From Hyphomicrobiales bacterium (GTDB lineage: Bacteria; Pseudomonadota; Alphaproteobacteria; Rhizobiales; Rhizobiaceae), in assembly GCA_900469955.1 (NCBI GenBank), contig UBYX01000053.1, positions 1 through 64,000 on the forward strand: DNA of 64,000 nucleotides, read 5' to 3'. The notes beneath the pieces are model-generated. The model was not told where the DNA came from and did not search any database. It saw nothing but the letters and a program-made list of their open reading frames with translations. This document shows positions 1 through 8,601 of this stretch, piece by piece (within the stretch, counting starts at the first letter, position 1; each line of letters starts with the position of its first letter). The position numbers were made by a program, and so were the translations under genes.

Positions 1-58
1 ACTTTCGGGGGTCAGTTCAATGAGCTGGGCTTTTTTGATTCATACCGCCCCGCATCCG

Positions 59-1204
59 CTAGAAGGAGGCGCTGACCGCCCTTTTCAGGTCGAGCGTGAA
101 CTGGCCCCACATGCCTTCGAGCGTGGTATTGGTGAGCCCAACTGCGGTGACATTCCTCACCGGATCGATGAACCAGTGGTGGCCATAGACGCCGCCCCAT
201 TGCAGGCTGCCTGGTGAAACCGGCAGGCCCGCGGCTTGAGGGTCGAGGATGACCGCCCAGCCGAAGCCGAAACCGAAGCCCGGCCGCGTCGGTTCGAGCA
301 GGGCGCCGACTTGGTTGGTCGTCATCTGCCGGACGGTCTTTTCGGAAAGCAGCGGTGCGCCGCCCTTGCGGATCGTCTCCAATATGGTGAGCACGTCGCC
401 GGCGGTGCCCGCCATGCCGCCCCCGCCGGAATGGTAAGAGTCGAGGTTGAAGATGCGATCAGGCGCAAAGGTCACGAACCCGTCCAGCGCCCATATCTTT
501 TCCGTTTCGCCCATGCGCTTCGGCTCGGGCGTGCCGTCGACATAGGCGGCAGCCAGCCGGTCTCTATCGACGACGGTGAACGCCGTATCGGATAGGCCGA
601 GCGGCTGCATGACGAGTTCCGCGACCGCCTCACCCAGTCGTTTGCCTGTCTCCGTCTCGATGACCCCGCCGAGCACGTCCATCGAGACGGAGTATTGCCA
701 GCCGGCGCCGGGTTCGAAGAGCAGCGGCGCGCTCGCGATGCGACGCAGGTTTTCGGCAAGCGACAAGCCCGGCTGATCGACGCCGTCGGAGACTCTGGCG
801 CGCACATAAGGGCCGTTCTCCGCTGCGAAACAATAGCTGAGGCCGGACGTGTGGGTCAGCAGATGGCGGATCAGGATGACCGGTTCGCGGCCGTCTTCGA
901 GGCGGGGGCGAAAATCCGGCAGCCACTTCGTCACCGGGTCTTCCAGTCCGATCCGGCCCTGTTCGACAAGGCGCATGGCGGCGATCGTCACGATCGGCTT
1001 GGTGATGGAGGCGAGCCGGAAGATCGTGTCCTCCTTGACCGGAATACCGGCCTCGCGGTCGGCAAGACCCGCGGCGCGCCGATAGACGATCTCGCCGTCC
1101 TTTGCGATGAGGACGACGGTTCCGACCAACCGCTTCGAGGTCAGTGCGGTATCGATCGCTTCATCGATGGCGGCGTGGCGTGTCTCGGAAAAGGAAAGAT
1201 TCAT
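59..1204 (-). CDS. Serine hydrolase, class C beta-lactamase family
   Basis: This 381-residue protein has the class C beta-lactamase/DD-peptidase/esterase layout. The nucleophile motif S-x-x-K is SITK at residues 66-69. The second motif is YSV at 171-173, where true AmpC enzymes have YxN. A glycine-rich WGG segment near 337 is in the place of the KTG box. The changed second and third motifs and the absence of a signal peptide suggest a cytosolic esterase or peptidase (EstB-like) and not an antibiotic-resistance enzyme. That is inference; the substrate is unknown. The start follows AAGGG. It lies 36 bases from the acyltransferase upstream on the same strand and could be co-transcribed with it. 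Confidence 0.85.
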   Translation of the reverse strand: MNLSFSETRHAAIDEAIDTALTSKRLVGTVVLIAKDGEIVYRRAAGLADREAGIPVKEDTIFRLASITKPIVTIAAMRLVEQGRIGLEDPVTKWLPDFRPRLEDGREPVILIRHLLTHTSGLSYCFAAENGPYVRARVSDGVDQPGLSLAENLRRIASAPLLFEPGAGWQYSVSMDVLGGVIETETGKRLGEAVAELVMQPLGLSDTAFTVVDRDRLAAAYVDGTPEPKRMGETEKIWALDGFVTFAPDRIFNLDSYHSGGGGMAGTAGDVLTILETIRKGGAPLLSEKTVRQMTTNQVGALLEPTRPGFGFGFGWAVILDPQAAGLPVSPGSLQWGGVYGHHWFIDPVRNVTAVGLTNTTLEGMWGQFTLDLKRAVSASF

Positions 1205-1240
1205 GACGGAAACCCTTCTGCTGGCGGCAGGAACTAAGGA

Positions 1241-2245
1241 TCATGCATCAGTTAAGGCGTTGTCGAGGAAATACCACTGATCGAGATGCGCGCGGATGAC
1301 AGGCTCGATCGCGTCATTGAGCAGCTTCACGTCGTCCAGCAGGCGCGAGCCGGGCTTGTCTTCCGCCGGCAACGTGATCGGCGGCAGGAAATGGGCCTCG
1401 AAGCGGAACCCTTCGGTGCGAATGTTGTACCAGGGGCAGATCCTGGCGCCTGACAGCCTTGCCAATCGGATCGCAACGGCCAAATTGCCTTCCAGATGCG
1501 GCTTGCGGCCGAAGAACGGCCCGCGGATTTTCCCGGAAACCCCTTCGTCGCAGAACATCGAGATGACGCCGCCTTCCTTCAGTACCTTGACCGCCGGCCT
1601 TATGCCCTGAACGCCGGGCGGCAGGAAGTTCAGGCCGCCCTTACGCCTTACGCGTTCCGAAATCCATGCTTTCGCCCGGCCTTTTGGGGGAATGTAGTTC
1701 GCATAGGGCCGGATGCCTTCGCTGTGCAGGATCGTCGGCCCGATCTCCCAATTCCCCAAATGCATCCCGACAATGATCGTGGGGCCTGCGCGGACTGAAT
1801 CGACAAGCCGGTGGAAATCGTGAAGCTTGATCCGGTCCGGATGACGAAGAAGCCGGTTGATCACCGAAAACTCCGTCATGATCCTGCCCTGGGCTTCCTG
1901 ATTCCGGCGCAGGATGACTTCCCGTTCCGCTTGGTTTTTTTCCGGCAGGAGGCGCGCAAGGGTCGCGCGGCCCCGCTTGACTGCGACCTGGTGGAACCTT
2001 GGGATCGCAAAAGGCCCGAGCCATCGGCCGAAATTCGAGCATGCGTCCATCGTGAGCAGCTTCAGCCCGAAATGCACCAGAAGATCGAGCGCATTGCCAA
2101 GGTTGTCGTCGATCCAATAGCGGCGAAACTTCCTGCGCTCGTCAGCGGTTGCGAAAAGGTCGGAGAGAGGTGGAGCCTGCTCTGCCGTGAACCGCCACGC
2201 CTTGCGCTTTCTGGCCGATGTTTCAGGGGCATCGCGGTGGTTCAT
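1241..2245 (-). CDS. LpxL/HtrB-like lysophospholipid acyltransferase
   Basis: This 334-residue protein has the catalytic HX4E motif of lipid A and lysophospholipid acyltransferases, HLGNWE at residues 162-167, followed by an acceptor-site region (PPKGRAKAW) and a conserved GVISMFCDEG segment. The family moves a fatty acyl chain from acyl-ACP or acyl-CoA to a membrane lipid on the cytoplasmic face. It starts 13 bases after the stop of the upstream P450, behind AAAAGGG, so the two form an operon. Which lipid it acylates cannot be read from the sequence. It could be a secondary lipid A acyltransferase, but the P450 partner suggests a more specialised product. Confidence 0.85.
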   Translation of the reverse strand: MNHRDAPETSARKRKAWRFTAEQAPPLSDLFATADERRKFRRYWIDDNLGNALDLLVHFGLKLLTMDACSNFGRWLGPFAIPRFHQVAVKRGRATLARLLPEKNQAEREVILRRNQEAQGRIMTEFSVINRLLRHPDRIKLHDFHRLVDSVRAGPTIIVGMHLGNWEIGPTILHSEGIRPYANYIPPKGRAKAWISERVRRKGGLNFLPPGVQGIRPAVKVLKEGGVISMFCDEGVSGKIRGPFFGRKPHLEGNLAVAIRLARLSGARICPWYNIRTEGFRFEAHFLPPITLPAEDKPGSRLLDDVKLLNDAIEPVIRAHLDQWYFLDNALTDA

Positions 2246-2258
2246 GCTTCGACCCTTT

Positions 2259-3671
2259 TCACCGTCTGTGCAATTTCACCGGCAACCCGCCGCGCGGCCT
2301 GAGCGTCAGCCGGCAGACCGGTTCCACCTGATGGTCTTCCGGCACCCGCAGGCGGAACCTTTGCGCCAGCACCGCGAGGCAGAGAATGGCCTCCGTCAGG
2401 CCGAACTGCAGCCCAGGGCATATACGCGGCCCGCTGGCGAAGGGGATGTAGCTGTAAGGCACCGGCCGTCTTTCGATAAACCGCTCCGGCTTGAAGACGT
2501 GAGGATCCTCGAAAAGCGAGGGTGTGCGGTGCAGAAGCCACGGCACGATCATGACGAGCGCAGCCGGCTTCACGTCGATATTGCCGACGCGATCCGCCTG
2601 CTTGGCCTGCCGGGCGAGGATCGGAACCGGCGGATAGAGCCGCAGCGTTTCCTCGATGACCGCCGTGCACCATTTGAGCTTCGGCACGTCGGCAACGGTC
2701 GGCACGTTGCCGCCGCAGACTTCTTCGATCTCCGCATGCACTGCTTCCTCGACCCAGGGCGCTTTGGAGAGCAGATACCATGCCCAGGTCAGTGTTGCCG
2801 CTGTCGTCTCATGGCCGGCCATGAAGATGGTCGCCGCTTCGTTGCGCAATGCGACGACATCTAGGTTCAGCTCGGGATTGCGCTTCTGCCGGCGGATCAG
2901 CAATTCCACCATGGAATTGTCATCGCCCTTGCCGGCGAGATGATCCTCAATCACGCGGTCGATGATCTGGTGAATCCGCTTGACCGAGCGGCGGAGCGAA
3001 GGAGTGCGGAACTGCGGCAGGCCTTCGTCGAAGCCGAGGAAATAGCCGATATTGATGGAATCGATCAGCGCCTGATAGCTGGTAAAGCCCTCAGTCACCA
3101 TGTCGGCGCTTTCCTGCCCCAGATCGTTTCCGAAGACGCTGCGGGAAATGATCTCGGCCGTCAGCCCTGCCATTTCATAGAGGACGTTGACCGTAGCGCC
3201 CTCGCCAAGCGCGTTCCAGCGCTCGACGAGCTCCAAGGAGGTGTCGGTCATGATCGCGCCGAAGGCCGGAACGCGGTGTTTATGGACGATATCGGAGACG
3301 AGCGGACGCCGCTGCTTCCAGGTTTCGCCATCCGAGATGAACAGACCGTCGCCCAGGAGATATTCCAGCGCGCGACGCATCTGCGGGGATTTGCGCTCGA
3401 AGTTCTCGTGACGGGTGGCGACCACATATTTGATCGCTTCCGGAGAGTTCACCACCATGACCTGGCGCCCGAGAAGTCTGATCTCGGAGTTCCGCTCGGA
3501 ATAGTCGTTCTGCCGCCAGATCGACAGAAAATCACGCCGGGCGGTCAAAAGCCGCTGCAGTTGGTTTCCGGGCTGGCCGGCGTAGTAGGAGGCGCGGGCC
3601 GGCTCCAGCCGCTTCTTGGGCGCGTTGAGCGTCTCGATCGTCCGGGTTTCCGCAGCGCGCCATGACAGCAT
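2259..3671 (-). CDS. Cytochrome P450 (operon with acyltransferase)
   Basis: A full-length P450 of about 470 residues. It shows the I-helix oxygen-activation motif AGHETT, the K-helix EETLR, the PERF motif and the heme-ligand loop FASGPRICPG, with the axial Cys near residue 418. The heme loop and the 'CTAVIEETLRLYPPVP' style K-helix resemble fatty-acid-hydroxylating P450s of the CYP4/CYP102 type more than the class I bacterial forms such as the second P450 in this window; that assignment is inference. No fused reductase is present, so redox partners must be encoded elsewhere. The frame is open to 3779. I chose ATG 3671, which has AAAGG ten bases upstream; ATG 3689 is the alternative. Confidence 0.88.
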   Translation of the reverse strand: MLSWRAAETRTIETLNAPKKRLEPARASYYAGQPGNQLQRLLTARRDFLSIWRQNDYSERNSEIRLLGRQVMVVNSPEAIKYVVATRHENFERKSPQMRRALEYLLGDGLFISDGETWKQRRPLVSDIVHKHRVPAFGAIMTDTSLELVERWNALGEGATVNVLYEMAGLTAEIISRSVFGNDLGQESADMVTEGFTSYQALIDSINIGYFLGFDEGLPQFRTPSLRRSVKRIHQIIDRVIEDHLAGKGDDNSMVELLIRRQKRNPELNLDVVALRNEAATIFMAGHETTAATLTWAWYLLSKAPWVEEAVHAEIEEVCGGNVPTVADVPKLKWCTAVIEETLRLYPPVPILARQAKQADRVGNIDVKPAALVMIVPWLLHRTPSLFEDPHVFKPERFIERRPVPYSYIPFASGPRICPGLQFGLTEAILCLAVLAQRFRLRVPEDHQVEPVCRLTLRPRGGLPVKLHRR

Positions 3672-3856
3672 CAGATAAGAGCCTTTCATCAAACCGGCAG
3701 GCATTGGCATCCCGCAGCGCCGCCGTAGCGGGTTTTCGCCTGCACCTCCGTCCGGGTCAAGGTGTCCATGGAGTATCACGGGAGGCGATACGGGATTACG
3801 GAACCATCTTCCGGCGCTTGTGTTGTTAGGGCAGCAGTAGCACAGGGAGAAGAAAC

Positions 3857-4177
3857 ATGCGCAAGACTCTGCTGGCCGCGTCCGCGGCTCTTATTGCCCT
3901 TTCGGGCGCCGCTTACGCTCAGACGACGGTCATCACGCAGGACGCGGTAACCACGAGCTCGACAGTCGTTCTTCCCGGTGAGGTTCGCACCTATGTGATG
4001 GAACAGAGCGTTCCTTCGGTGGCCTATGAAGGCACGATCGCGGTCGGCAGCACTTTGCCGGATACGGTCGAAGTGCATACCGTTCAAGGCCATTCGGACT
4101 ATGCCTATACGGTTGTCAATGACCGCCGCGTTATCGTCAATCCTCAGACCCGCGCCGTTATTCAGGTGCTGGAATAA
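3857..4177 (+). CDS. DUF1236-type small periplasmic protein
   Basis: A 106-residue protein with a clean Sec signal peptide (MRKTLLAASAALIALSG, cleaved after AYA-Q near residue 21). The C-terminal segment YTVVNDRRVIVNPQTRAVI is the signature of the DUF1236 proteins common in Rhizobiales, usually found as periplasmic or surface-associated proteins of unknown function. The start follows AGGGAGAAG. A strong terminator lies directly downstream, so it is probably monocistronic. The mature part has no cysteine, no transmembrane segment and no catalytic motif. Confidence 0.8.
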   Translation: MRKTLLAASAALIALSGAAYAQTTVITQDAVTTSSTVVLPGEVRTYVMEQSVPSVAYEGTIAVGSTLPDTVEVHTVQGHSDYAYTVVNDRRVIVNPQTRAVIQVLE

Positions 4178-4203
4178 ATTTCAGATTGAATAGACGCTGA
4201 AAG

Positions 4204-4241
4204 GAAACCCGGCGATCGCTCGCCGGGTTTCTTGCTGTTTT
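4204..4241. terminator. Intrinsic terminator between convergent genes
   Basis: An 11-base-pair stem, GAAACCCGGCG (4204-4214) with CGCCGGGTTTC (4221-4231), is followed by a T-rich stretch on the plus strand. It ends the DUF1236 gene and may also stop the opposing gene that ends at 4248. Confidence 0.8.
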
Positions 4242-4247
4242 CTGATA

Positions 4248-5438
4248 TCAGTCGTTCGCGGTGACCTTCACGCCCAGCACCTGCGGCAAGGTGTTCGGCG
4301 CGCCCATGGCGGCACCCATGATCATCGGGAAAGGCACCCCCTCTGCCGGCTCGGCGGTGACGGTGAAGCTGCCGGGCTTGTCGAGATAGGTGTTTACAGC
4401 TGCCGTCAGCATGTTCTGCAACTCCGGGACATTGTATTGCGCGAGCATGAGCGGCGTCATGCCCTTCAGCATCTGCGCCATCTGCTCGCCCGTCGTGCCC
4501 TGCTGCTTGCCCGCATAGTCGAGCGCGCGCTTTGTGATACCCGCGTCCTCGAAACGGATTTCCATGCTGTTGAAAGTCAGCCGCTGCATGAGGCCGAGCA
4601 TGGCGAGGCCCGCCGCCTGCTGAGCCTCTTCCTTGTTGGCATTGGCCTCCATCGCCTTTGTCGTTTCGTTCAGGGACTTGATGAAATCAAGGGTGTAGCC
4701 CGAGAAGCTCATGGCAAGGTTGAGGCGACCGATATTGGCGAAGTCGAATGCATATTCCTCAAGATCGAGCGTGCCCGGCTCCAGTTCCCAGCGGCCCACC
4801 ATGCTGATGCTGCCATCGAGCGCCTTGATGCCAAGCTGCTGGAGCGCGTCCTTCGCCTTGGCGTCCTCGACCAGGCTCAGGTCACCCTTGATGTCCTTGA
4901 CCTTGACGTCGAAATCCAGGGCGGATTCGTCGTCGGCGACCTCGGAGGTCATGGTGCTTTCGCCGATGGAGAAGGCCTGCTTGCCGTCGATCGTCACCGT
5001 CGTCGATCCGACATGGGCCTCATCATAGAGCAGCACGGCGTCGATCGTGTTGCCGGTCGGATCCGCCGGGACGGAAAGGCCGCTGATGGACAAATCCGAT
5101 GACGTGAAGCCGACGCCATCCTTGGTGATGTTGACGTCGTCGAACGTCACCGTTTCGACATGGTAGCTGCCGTTGTCTTCCTCTACGCCCTTCAGGACGA
5201 TCGTGCCGAGCGGAACGCTTTCCTTGGCTGCAGCCACCGTGAATTTGGCATTGGTCAGCGTAACGTCCGAACCGCTTGTCACGACCTTTTCCGCAGAAAG
5301 GCCAGTGCCGCCCTGAGCGGAGAGAGCGTTGTTGAGTTTGGCCAGAACATCGTTGCCATCCAGGGCCAAGGCCTGCCCGGAGAAGGACACGAAAGCTGCA
5401 CCGGCCAGAAGAAGCCGGGCGTTGTTGTAGTATTTCAT
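4248..5438 (-). CDS. Exported protein of unknown function, 396 aa
   Basis: I do not recognise this family. The protein has a Sec signal peptide (residues 1-26, cleaved after ALA). The mature part is acidic and dominated by repeated beta-rich segments of the type 'LTNAKFTVAAAKE', 'VEEDNGSYHVETVTFDDV' and 'IKGDLSLVEDAK', which describe what look like successive strands of a long periplasmic beta-structure resembling AsmA- or DUF945-like folds. That comparison is inference. The start at 5438 is fixed by a near-perfect AGGAGG seven bases upstream; the frame continues to 5615 without a ribosome binding site. It is divergent from parC across a 232-base intergenic region. Confidence 0.75.
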   Translation of the reverse strand: MKYYNNARLLLAGAAFVSFSGQALALDGNDVLAKLNNALSAQGGTGLSAEKVVTSGSDVTLTNAKFTVAAAKESVPLGTIVLKGVEEDNGSYHVETVTFDDVNITKDGVGFTSSDLSISGLSVPADPTGNTIDAVLLYDEAHVGSTTVTIDGKQAFSIGESTMTSEVADDESALDFDVKVKDIKGDLSLVEDAKAKDALQQLGIKALDGSISMVGRWELEPGTLDLEEYAFDFANIGRLNLAMSFSGYTLDFIKSLNETTKAMEANANKEEAQQAAGLAMLGLMQRLTFNSMEIRFEDAGITKRALDYAGKQQGTTGEQMAQMLKGMTPLMLAQYNVPELQNMLTAAVNTYLDKPGSFTVTAEPAEGVPFPMIMGAAMGAPNTLPQVLGVKVTAND

Positions 5439-5670
5439 AATATTCCTCCTGGGGCGTGGCGCCCGCGATTTGCGGATGTCGAGGTTTGAGGCGGCAGTTA
5501 TAGGCAACGGCGTTAAAACGTCCATTGCTTTGTTCCACATTCCTCTGGGCAAAATTGCGGCTTCCTCCAGAAGGTTAAACAAAAGATAAACCTGCTTCCG
5601 GTGCGTGTTCTCCACAGGCGCTTTGCCGGTGATTCTTGCTGTGAAACGGGCTTTCCGCTAGTCAAGGGGA

Positions 5671-7923
5671 ATGGGACAAATCGTAAATCCGCCCGGTGAC
5701 GGCGGCGACCACATTCTTCCGGTGGACCTAAAGGCGGCGCTCGAAGAGCGTTATCTCGCCTATGCGCTTTCCACCATCATGCATCGCGCCCTGCCGGACG
5801 TACGTGACGGGTTGAAGCCGGTGCACCGGCGCATCATCCACGCCATGAGCGAGATGGGCATCCGCCCGAACTCCGCATTCAAGAAATGCGCTCGTATCGT
5901 CGGCGATGTCATCGGTAAATTCCATCCGCACGGCGACCAGTCGGTCTACGACGCGCTCGTTCGCCTGGCCCAGGATTTCTCGCAGCGTTACCCGCTGGTC
6001 GACGGGCAGGGCAATTTCGGCAATATCGACGGCGATAACGCCGCTGCCTACCGGTATACCGAAGCGCGGATGACCGAGGTGGCGGCCTTGCTGCTCGAGG
6101 GGATCGAGCAGGACGCCGTCGACTTCCGGCCGACCTACAACGAGGAAGATGACGAACCTGTCGTCATGCCGGGTGCTTTTCCCAATCTTCTGGCGAACGG
6201 CACGTCCGGCATCGCCGTGGGCATGGCGACATCGATCCCGCCGCATAACGCCCATGAACTCTGCGATGCGGCTTTGCATCTGATCAAGCATCCCGACGCA
6301 ACCGTCGAAAAGCTCGTCGAGTTCGTGCCCGGCCCCGATCTGCCGACGGGCGGCATCATCATCGACGGCCGTGAGTCGATCATCGAGGCCTACAAGACCG
6401 GTCGCGGCGGATTCCGCGTGCGTGCCAAATGGGAGACGGAGGATCTCGGTCGCGGTGGATACCAGATCGTCGTCACCGAAATCCCCTTCCAGGTGCAGAA
6501 ATCGCGGCTGATCGAAAAGATCGCCGAGCTGCTGATCGCGCGGAAACTGCCGCTGCTCGAAGACGTCCGCGATGAATCGGCGGAAGATGTCCGCATCGTG
6601 CTGGTGCCGAAGAACCGGACGGTCGACGCCACGCTGCTCATGGAATCGCTCTTCAAGCTGACCGAGCTGGAGAATCGGTTCCCGCTCAACATGAACGTGC
6701 TTTCGATGGGGCGCGTGCCGAAGGTCATGGCGCTCAACGAAGTGCTGATCGAATGGCTGGCGCATCGCAAGGATGTGCTGGTCCGCCGTTCCCGCTTCCG
6801 GCTGGCCGCAATCGACCGGCGCCTCGAAATTCTTGGCGGCTTGCTTGTCGCCTATCTCAATATCGACGAGGTGATCCGCATCATCCGTGAAGAGGACGAG
6901 CCGAAGCCGGTGATGATGGCTCGCTGGTCGCTCACCGACGTGCAGGTCGAGGCGATCCTCAACATGCGGCTGCGCGCCTTGCGCAAGCTCGAAGAGTTCG
7001 AGATCCGGACCGAGCACGACAATCTGTCGAAGGAAAAGGCGGATATCGAGGCGCTGCTCGCCTCCGACGAAAAGCAGTGGCAGACCGTGGCCTGGGAAAT
7101 CCAGGAGGTGAAGAAGAAATACGCCAAGGCGACCGAGCTCGGCCGCCGCCGCACCCAGTTCGCGGAAGCGCCGGAAGCCGATGTCGAGGCGATCCAGCAG
7201 GCGATGATCGAGAAAGAGCCGGTCACCGTCGTGGTCTCCCAGAAGGGTTGGATTCGCGCGTTGAAGGGGCATATGTCCGATACGTCGAGCCTGACCTTCA
7301 AGGAAGGAGACGGGCCGAAGCTCGCATTCCCGGCTCAGACCACCGACAAGCTGCTGCTCGTCACGACGGGCGGCAAGGCCTATACGCTCGGCGCCGACAA
7401 GCTGCCTGGCGGACGTGGCCATGGGGAGCCGGTGCGCATCATGGTCGACATGGAGAACGACCAGGACATCCTGACCGCCTTCGTGCACGACCCGTCACGC
7501 AAGCTGATTCTTGCTTCGACCGCCGGCAACGGCTTCGTCGTCGCGGAAAGCGAGATGATCGCCAATACCCGCAAGGGCAAGCAGATCATGAATGTCGGTG
7601 CGCTAGAAGAGGCCAAGCTCGTCGTCCCGGTCACCGGCGACCATGTCGCGGTCGTCGGTGAAAACCGCAAGATGCTGGTATTCCCGCTCGTTCAGCTTCC
7701 GGAGATGAGCCGCGGCAAGGGCGTTCGCCTGCAACGCTACAAGGATGGCGGGATTTCCGACATCAAGTGTTTTGCAATGGCGGAAGGACTTTCCTGGGAG
7801 GACAGCGCCGGCCGCTCGTTCACCCGTAACAAGGACGAACTCCTGGAATGGCTGGGCGACCGCGCCACCGCCGGCCGCGCCGTGCCGAAAGGCTTCCCGA
7901 GAAGCGGCAAATTCGTGGGGTGA
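5671..7923 (+). CDS. parC: DNA topoisomerase IV subunit A
   Basis: A 750-residue type IIA topoisomerase A subunit that, with ParE, decatenates daughter chromosomes. The N-terminal winged-helix/tower domain carries the catalytic tyrosine in AYRYTEAR (Tyr129). The region KFHPHGDQSVYDALVRL (83-99) is the quinolone-resistance-determining region, and the C-terminal part has the weak beta-pinwheel repeats and shorter tail of ParC, not the six-blade GyrA box (no GQRGGKG). Gln90 sits where enterobacterial ParC has Ser80. The stop codon abuts the stop of the convergent toxin gene with no spacer. The ATG is preceded by AAGGGGA. Confidence 0.97.
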   Translation: MGQIVNPPGDGGDHILPVDLKAALEERYLAYALSTIMHRALPDVRDGLKPVHRRIIHAMSEMGIRPNSAFKKCARIVGDVIGKFHPHGDQSVYDALVRLAQDFSQRYPLVDGQGNFGNIDGDNAAAYRYTEARMTEVAALLLEGIEQDAVDFRPTYNEEDDEPVVMPGAFPNLLANGTSGIAVGMATSIPPHNAHELCDAALHLIKHPDATVEKLVEFVPGPDLPTGGIIIDGRESIIEAYKTGRGGFRVRAKWETEDLGRGGYQIVVTEIPFQVQKSRLIEKIAELLIARKLPLLEDVRDESAEDVRIVLVPKNRTVDATLLMESLFKLTELENRFPLNMNVLSMGRVPKVMALNEVLIEWLAHRKDVLVRRSRFRLAAIDRRLEILGGLLVAYLNIDEVIRIIREEDEPKPVMMARWSLTDVQVEAILNMRLRALRKLEEFEIRTEHDNLSKEKADIEALLASDEKQWQTVAWEIQEVKKKYAKATELGRRRTQFAEAPEADVEAIQQAMIEKEPVTVVVSQKGWIRALKGHMSDTSSLTFKEGDGPKLAFPAQTTDKLLLVTTGGKAYTLGADKLPGGRGHGEPVRIMVDMENDQDILTAFVHDPSRKLILASTAGNGFVVAESEMIANTRKGKQIMNVGALEEAKLVVPVTGDHVAVVGENRKMLVFPLVQLPEMSRGKGVRLQRYKDGGISDIKCFAMAEGLSWEDSAGRSFTRNKDELLEWLGDRATAGRAVPKGFPRSGKFVG

Positions 7924-8310
7924 TCAGGGATAGGGGACGGTGTGATCGCGCAGGAAACGCGTCGCACCTTCCTCGTCGATTTCTCCAGCTGCGACAGCGA
8001 GGACGAATTTATAGAGGATGCTGTCGTCGGTTTCGATGCCCCACCCGTTGTCCATGAGAAACACACCCGCAGAGACGATGGCGATTCGTTTGTTGCCGTC
8101 GATGAAAGCGTGATTCCTGGCGAGGCCGAAGAGATACGCGGCAGCCAGCTCGATGACATCGTCGCATCCATAAGCGAGCTTATTCACAGGCCGCATCAAA
8201 GCCGATTCCAAGACGCCTTCATCGCGAAGTCCGTAGGAGCCGCCGAATTTGTCTATTTGCCGCTGATGGAGACGCTCAACAACTGGCCGAGAGAGAAAGC
8301 GAAAGCCCAT
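7924..8310 (-). CDS. doc: Death-on-curing (Fic/Doc) toxin
   Basis: A 128-residue Doc-type Fic-fold protein. The active-site loop HAFIDGNKR (67-75) matches HxFx(D/N)xNK, with the Asp71 and compact glycine-asparagine-lysine loop of Doc kinases that phosphorylate EF-Tu and stop translation; classical AMPylating Fic proteins have a longer HPFxxGNGR loop. The ATG overlaps the TAA of the upstream antitoxin by one base (TAATG), which is typical translational coupling of a type II toxin-antitoxin pair. Its stop codon directly adjoins that of parC. The EF-Tu target is known from the family and not tested here. Confidence 0.9.
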   Translation of the reverse strand: MGFRFLSRPVVERLHQRQIDKFGGSYGLRDEGVLESALMRPVNKLAYGCDDVIELAAAYLFGLARNHAFIDGNKRIAIVSAGVFLMDNGWGIETDDSILYKFVLAVAAGEIDEEGATRFLRDHTVPYP

Positions 8311-8531
8311 TACTCGGCAAGTTTCTTAAGGGCAACCTTGTATTTCTCCATAAAGCGATCCGCGTGTTCCATTTGACGTGCGAAATCATCGTCGACCGCC
8401 TTCAAGACAAGCTCACCCTTGCTTTCCGACATGTCGAGACTGTCACCGGCCTTAAGCCCCATCCTGTCCAGAACTTCTTTCGGGATGATGACGCCTTCGG
8501 AATTGCCGATCTTGCGGATGGTGATGTTCAT
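8310..8531 (-). CDS. AbrB/MazE-type antitoxin for Doc
   Basis: A 73-residue protein whose first 50 residues form a swapped-hairpin AbrB/SpoVT domain (IRKIGNSEGVIIPKEVL, GLKAGDSL), followed by a short, charged C-terminal tail that would wrap the toxin. It lies directly upstream of and overlaps doc. Classical Doc is neutralised by Phd, so the pairing here is the alternative MazE-like type seen in many Proteobacteria. It probably represses its own operon through the palindromes at 8543-8565, using the dimeric N-terminal fold. The start follows AAGGA. Confidence 0.88.
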   Translation of the reverse strand: MNITIRKIGNSEGVIIPKEVLDRMGLKAGDSLDMSESKGELVLKAVDDDFARQMEHADRFMEKYKVALKKLAE

Positions 8532-8542
8532 GGATAATCCTT

Positions 8543-8565
8543 ATGTTGCAACGTTGTTATAACAT
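8543..8565 (-). promoter_or_regulatory. Palindromic operator of the toxin-antitoxin operon
   Basis: Three overlapping inverted repeats lie 12-34 bases upstream of the antitoxin start: CAACGTTG (8549-8556), GTTATAAC (8556-8563) and the outer arms ATGTT/AACAT (8543-8547, 8561-8565). A TATAAC element on the minus strand within the repeats could be the -10 box, which would make binding directly repressive. This is a candidate site only. Confidence 0.5.
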
Positions 8566-8601
8566 GAAGGGTTTTGCGGTTCAACATGAGACCGGGAAGG
8601 C

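Noticed and set aside
5728..7488. A 586-codon frame antisense to parC
   Set aside because: High-GC shadow of a strongly conserved gene; composition is His/Arg/Asp-rich and without domains.
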